Source of the DNA: Pseudomonadota bacterium
Lineage (GTDB): Bacteria; Pseudomonadota; Alphaproteobacteria; Azospirillales; Azospirillaceae
Direction of reading: 5' to 3'
Assembly: GCA_023416455.1 (NCBI GenBank)
Contig: JAEZHQ010000422.1
Location: 1 to 8,632 of the forward strand
DNA length: 8,632 nt
This document shows, in pieces, positions 6,039 through 8,632 of the stretch. Position 1 is the first letter of the stretch. Every line of letters begins with the position of its first letter. Position numbers and translations under genes: made by a program. The notes under the pieces are model-generated. The model was not told where the DNA came from. It worked only from the letters and a program-made list of their open reading frames with translations, and did no database searches.

Positions 6039-7351
6039 GCAACGTCGCCATAGGATTCATCGTCACCGGCGGGGTCTTCTTCGGCATCGCCGCGCGGATC
6101 CCGATCGGCATCGCGCTCCTGCTCGGCAGCCTGGTCGGGCTGACCCTGCTCAACGGCACCAAGGTGGCGTTGATGCTGACGTCGGGCATTCCCTTCGAAT
6201 TCGCCGGCGAATGGAGCCTGAGCGCGATCCCCATGTTCCTCCTCATGGGCTACATCGCCTCCAACACCGGCCTCGCCAACGGCATCTTCGAGGCGTTGCG
6301 GGTGTCGCTCCGCCGCGTTCCCGGCGGCATGGCGTCCGCGACCGTGGTGGCGTCGGCGGTGTTCGCGTCGGCGTCGGGATCGAGCGTCGCCACCTCGGCC
6401 GCCATGGCCAGGATCGCCGTCCCCGAGATGCTGGCGGCGGGCTACCAGCGGGGGCTGGCGGCGGGCTGCGTCGCCGCCGCCGGAACGCTGGGTTCGCTCA
6501 TCCCGCCGAGCGTGCTGATGGTGCTCTACGGCGTCTTCATGCAGGTCTCGATCGGGCAGCTCTTCATCGCGGGCATCCTGCCCGGCCTGCTGACCGCCGC
6601 CGCCTACATCGCCATGATCACCCTGCGCGTGCTGCGCAACCCGCGGCTCGCTCCCGGCGATGGCCCACCGCCACCGCCCCGGCCGGCGGGCTCCGGACCC
6701 GGCTTTGCCGCCCTCTGGCCCCTGCCCGTGCTGATCATCTGCGTCATGGGGGGCATCTTCCTCGGCGTGTTCTCGCCGACCGAGGCGGGGGCGATCGGCG
6801 CCGCCTGCGCCCTGGCCATCTCCATGGCCGCCGGGCGCTTCACCTGGACCGCCTTCGTGACGGCGGTCGTCCAGACCGCGCGGGGCACCGCGACCATCTT
6901 TTTCGTCGCCATCGGCGCCTCCCTGTTCGCCCGCTTCATCGGCCTCAGCGGCGTGCCGGAATACCTGAAGGACAGCCTCATCGGGGCCACCGGCGGAAAC
7001 CCGTATCTGGTGCTGTTCCTCATCTCCTTCATCTTCCTCGTCCTCGGCATGTTCATCGAGAGCATCGCCCTGATGCTTCTGGTTCTGCCCGTCATCGAGC
7101 CGCTGCTGGCCGAGTTCGGTTTCGATTACCTGTGGTTCGGGATCATCGTCGTGAAGCTCCTGGAAATCGGCCTCATGACTCCTCCCGTCGGGCTGAACGT
7201 CTACGTGATCAAGAGCGCGCTCGGCAACGCCGTCGACCTTTCGGAAATATTCAAGGGCGTCGGCTGGTTCATCGTCACCGATCTGGTTCTTCTTGTGCTC
7301 TTCATCATCTTCCCCGGGATCATCACCGTCTTGCCTGAAGCAATGAAATAG
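6035..7351 (+). CDS. dctM: TRAP transporter large membrane subunit, DctM-like
   Basis: A 438-residue, highly hydrophobic protein with many membrane spans, the usual size of the large TRAP permease subunit, which carries out sodium-driven uptake. Family motifs are clear: ASGSSVATSAAMARIAVPEM (112-131), GSLIPPSVLMVLYG (153-166), GVFSPTEAGAIGA (244-256) and the near-symmetric second-half motif LEIGLMTPPVGLNVYVIKS (376-394). The two motif sets, one per half, reflect the internal inverted repeat of this transporter superfamily. The loop joining the halves, around residues 207-222, is unusually proline- and glycine-rich, with five consecutive prolines. The start overlaps the DctQ stop, so translation is probably coupled. 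Confidence 0.94.
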   Translation: MSNVAIGFIVTGGVFFGIAARIPIGIALLLGSLVGLTLLNGTKVALMLTSGIPFEFAGEWSLSAIPMFLLMGYIASNTGLANGIFEALRVSLRRVPGGMASATVVASAVFASASGSSVATSAAMARIAVPEMLAAGYQRGLAAGCVAAAGTLGSLIPPSVLMVLYGVFMQVSIGQLFIAGILPGLLTAAAYIAMITLRVLRNPRLAPGDGPPPPPRPAGSGPGFAALWPLPVLIICVMGGIFLGVFSPTEAGAIGAACALAISMAAGRFTWTAFVTAVVQTARGTATIFFVAIGASLFARFIGLSGVPEYLKDSLIGATGGNPYLVLFLISFIFLVLGMFIESIALMLLVLPVIEPLLAEFGFDYLWFGIIVVKLLEIGLMTPPVGLNVYVIKSALGNAVDLSEIFKGVGWFIVTDLVLLVLFIIFPGIITVLPEAMK

Positions 7352-7373
7352 ACACGAAAAACGGGAGGAAACC

Positions 7374-8498
7374 ATGAGACAGATGGCGTCTTTGGCCTGC
7401 GCGGCCTTGCTGCTGGCGCTCGCGCCGGCCGCCGCGGCCCGCGACTACCAGGCGGCGACCTTTCTGCCGCCGTCGCATCTGCTGACGGCCGGACCGCTCA
7501 TCGAATGGTCGAAGGACATCAGCGCCGCCACCAACGGCCGGCTCCGCTTCAACGTCCATGCCGGCGGCGCCCTGCTCGGCCCGACCACCATGATGGCCGG
7601 CCTCGGCGAGGACGTCGCGCAGATCGGATTCGTCGCGGCCAGCTATTACCCGAAGGATTTCCCCAAGACCAACACCATCGACGATCTTTCCTTCATCCAC
7701 ACCGAGCCGCTGTCGCTCGCCTTCGCCTTTACCGAGTTCGTCATGGCGACCCCGGAGATCCGCAAGGAGTGGGAGGACAACAACCTCGTCTTCATCGCCG
7801 GGATGAGCACGCCGCCCTATCAGCTGTTCTGCCGCTCCGAGATGAGGACGGCCGCCGACCTCCGGGGAAAGAAGGTGCGCACGCCCAACGCCGTTCTCAC
7901 GCGCTGGGCACAGGCGGTCGGCGTGATCCCCATCAACGCGCCCTTCTCCGAGATCTACATCGGGCTTGAGCGCGGCGCCCTCGACTGCGCCGCCGCCGAC
8001 AACACGACGCTGACATCGGCGCGCCTCCTGGAGGTCACCCGCCACGTCATGGAGCTTGATCTGGGGTCTTATTTCCTCGGCTCGCCATGGTCGCTCAGCC
8101 GCAGCTTCTGGAAGGAGCTGAGCGCGGAGGACCGCCAGATCCTGCTCGACGTGACGGCACGGTCCCTGGTCAGGCTGCAACTCACCTACGCGCGGAGCCT
8201 CCAATCCTCCGTCGACCAGGCGAAGGCGGCCGGCGTCACCTTCACCGCCGCGTCGGACGAGCTGGAGGCGGCCAGGACCGCCTTCATCGCGGCCGACATG
8301 GGCGGCAGCGCCGAGCTGAGCAAGACCCAGCTCGGCGTGAAGGATCCGGCGCGCCACCGCGACCGCCTGACGGCGCTCGTCGAGAAATGGAAGACCCTCC
8401 TCCAGACCACGGACCGCTCGGACGAGAACGCGCTCCTGGCGCTCCTGCGGGCGGAAATCTACGACTCCGTCGACGTCAGGACCTATGGGCTGAAGTAG
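7374..8498 (+). CDS. dctP: TRAP transporter periplasmic solute-binding protein, DctP-like
   Basis: A 374-residue secreted binding protein that hands substrate to DctQM. Residues 1-22 form a Sec signal peptide: a short polar start, a hydrophobic stretch from Leu7 to Leu16, then APAAAA with predicted cleavage after Ala22. The mature part has the DctP pattern: LIEWSKDISAATNGRLRFNV (split 42-61), GGALLGPTTMMAGLGEDVAQIGF (split 64-86), ADLRGKKVRTPN (161-172) and PFSEIYIGLERGALD (190-204). Arg169 is the likely counterpart of the conserved arginine that salt-bridges the substrate carboxylate, so an organic acid is expected. Two cysteines, 153 and 205, remain after cleavage and might form a periplasmic disulfide. 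GGGAGGA stands close before the ATG. It is encoded after its permease genes, unlike the common P-Q-M order. Confidence 0.93.
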   Translation: MRQMASLACAALLLALAPAAAARDYQAATFLPPSHLLTAGPLIEWSKDISAATNGRLRFNVHAGGALLGPTTMMAGLGEDVAQIGFVAASYYPKDFPKTNTIDDLSFIHTEPLSLAFAFTEFVMATPEIRKEWEDNNLVFIAGMSTPPYQLFCRSEMRTAADLRGKKVRTPNAVLTRWAQAVGVIPINAPFSEIYIGLERGALDCAAADNTTLTSARLLEVTRHVMELDLGSYFLGSPWSLSRSFWKELSAEDRQILLDVTARSLVRLQLTYARSLQSSVDQAKAAGVTFTAASDELEAARTAFIAADMGGSAELSKTQLGVKDPARHRDRLTALVEKWKTLLQTTDRSDENALLALLRAEIYDSVDVRTYGLK

Positions 8499-8544
8499 GG
8501 CGCCCCGGAACGGCCGGCGGGGGCAAGGCGTTACCTTTGGCAAC

Positions 8545-8570
8545 GGCTCCCCGGACCGGAACGGGGAGCC
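8545..8570 (+). terminator. 9-bp hairpin after dctP
   Basis: GGCTCCCCG at 8545-8553 and CGGGGAGCC at 8562-8570 pair perfectly around an 8-base loop. The hairpin lies 46 bp after the dctP stop and 18 bp before the next start. No T-run follows, so a simple intrinsic terminator is unlikely. It could stabilise the upstream mRNA 3' end, cause partial termination, or tune expression of the next gene. Confidence 0.4.
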
Positions 8571-8588
8571 TGCCGGGGAGGGCGGCCG

Positions 8589-8632
8589 ATGCTCCAACTG
8601 TCCGAACGGGACGTGCGGCTGGGCCGCCGCGC
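8589..8632 (+). CDS. Start of a further gene, product not identifiable
   Basis: An ATG at 8589 is preceded by a strong GGGGAGGG site (8575-8582) at proper spacing. It opens a frame that runs off the window, reading MLQLSERDVRLGRR. Fourteen codons are too few to name a family. The start is credible because of its ribosome-binding site and its place 90 bp after dctP on the same strand, so it may be a further gene of the operon. Confidence 0.5.
   Translation, partial: MLQLSERDVRLGRR

Noticed and set aside
5867..7375. Long minus-strand open frame opposite dctQ/dctM
   Set aside because: It is low-complexity and rich in Asp, Gly, Glu, His and Arg, as expected for the complement of hydrophobic membrane-protein codons.
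7323..8597. Long minus-strand open frame opposite dctP
   Set aside because: It is a shadow of a clear secreted binding-protein gene, with no recognisable domain.
1..8632. CRISPR arrays, tRNA or rRNA genes, insertion sequences, prophage or toxin-antitoxin genes
   Set aside because: I looked for regular repeats, tRNA-like cloverleaves, transposase motifs and terminal inverted repeats and saw none; the window is filled with metabolic, transport and regulatory genes.

Overview
The window is GC-rich (most genes look well above 65% GC) and encodes only bacterial genes. Its TRAP transporter, YfcG-like glutathione transferase, LysR and AraC regulators and Shine-Dalgarno-led genes suggest a Gram-negative proteobacterium. 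A high-GC alphaproteobacterium such as a Rhodospirillales member is my best guess, from general resemblance only.

Layout. At the left edge is the 3' part of a LysR-family regulator (+). It converges on an AraC-family regulator (-), and a perfect 17-bp hairpin lies between their ends. A 318-bp divergent control region follows, with an almost perfect 19-bp inverted repeat (1732-1785) and several TTGTA/TACAA half-sites. To its right one long plus-strand operon runs to the end of the window: AMP-forming acyl-CoA ligase, enoyl-CoA hydratase/isomerase, Nu-class glutathione transferase, small VOC-fold metalloprotein, the three TRAP transporter subunits (small membrane DctQ, large membrane DctM, periplasmic binding protein DctP), and the first 14 codons of another gene. 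Gaps within the operon are short (31, 31, 39, -4 and 22 bp). The exceptions are 96 bp before the hydratase gene and 90 bp, with a hairpin, after dctP.

How they may work together (inference). DctP captures an organic acid in the periplasm and DctQM imports it with a sodium gradient. The ligase makes it a CoA thioester and the crotonase-fold enzyme hydrates or isomerises that product. The glutathione transferase and the VOC protein act on a downstream or reactive intermediate. The AraC regulator, divergently transcribed from the operon, is the likely controller. The substrate cannot be read from the sequence; an aromatic, phenylpropanoid-like or unsaturated carboxylic acid would fit. No acyl-CoA dehydrogenase, hydroxyacyl-CoA dehydrogenase or thiolase is in view, so the pathway must continue outside the window.

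Every family is known. What deserves a second look is the unassigned gene combination, the divergent operator-like repeat, and an abrupt drop in GC covering the control region and the first ~240 bp of the ligase gene.
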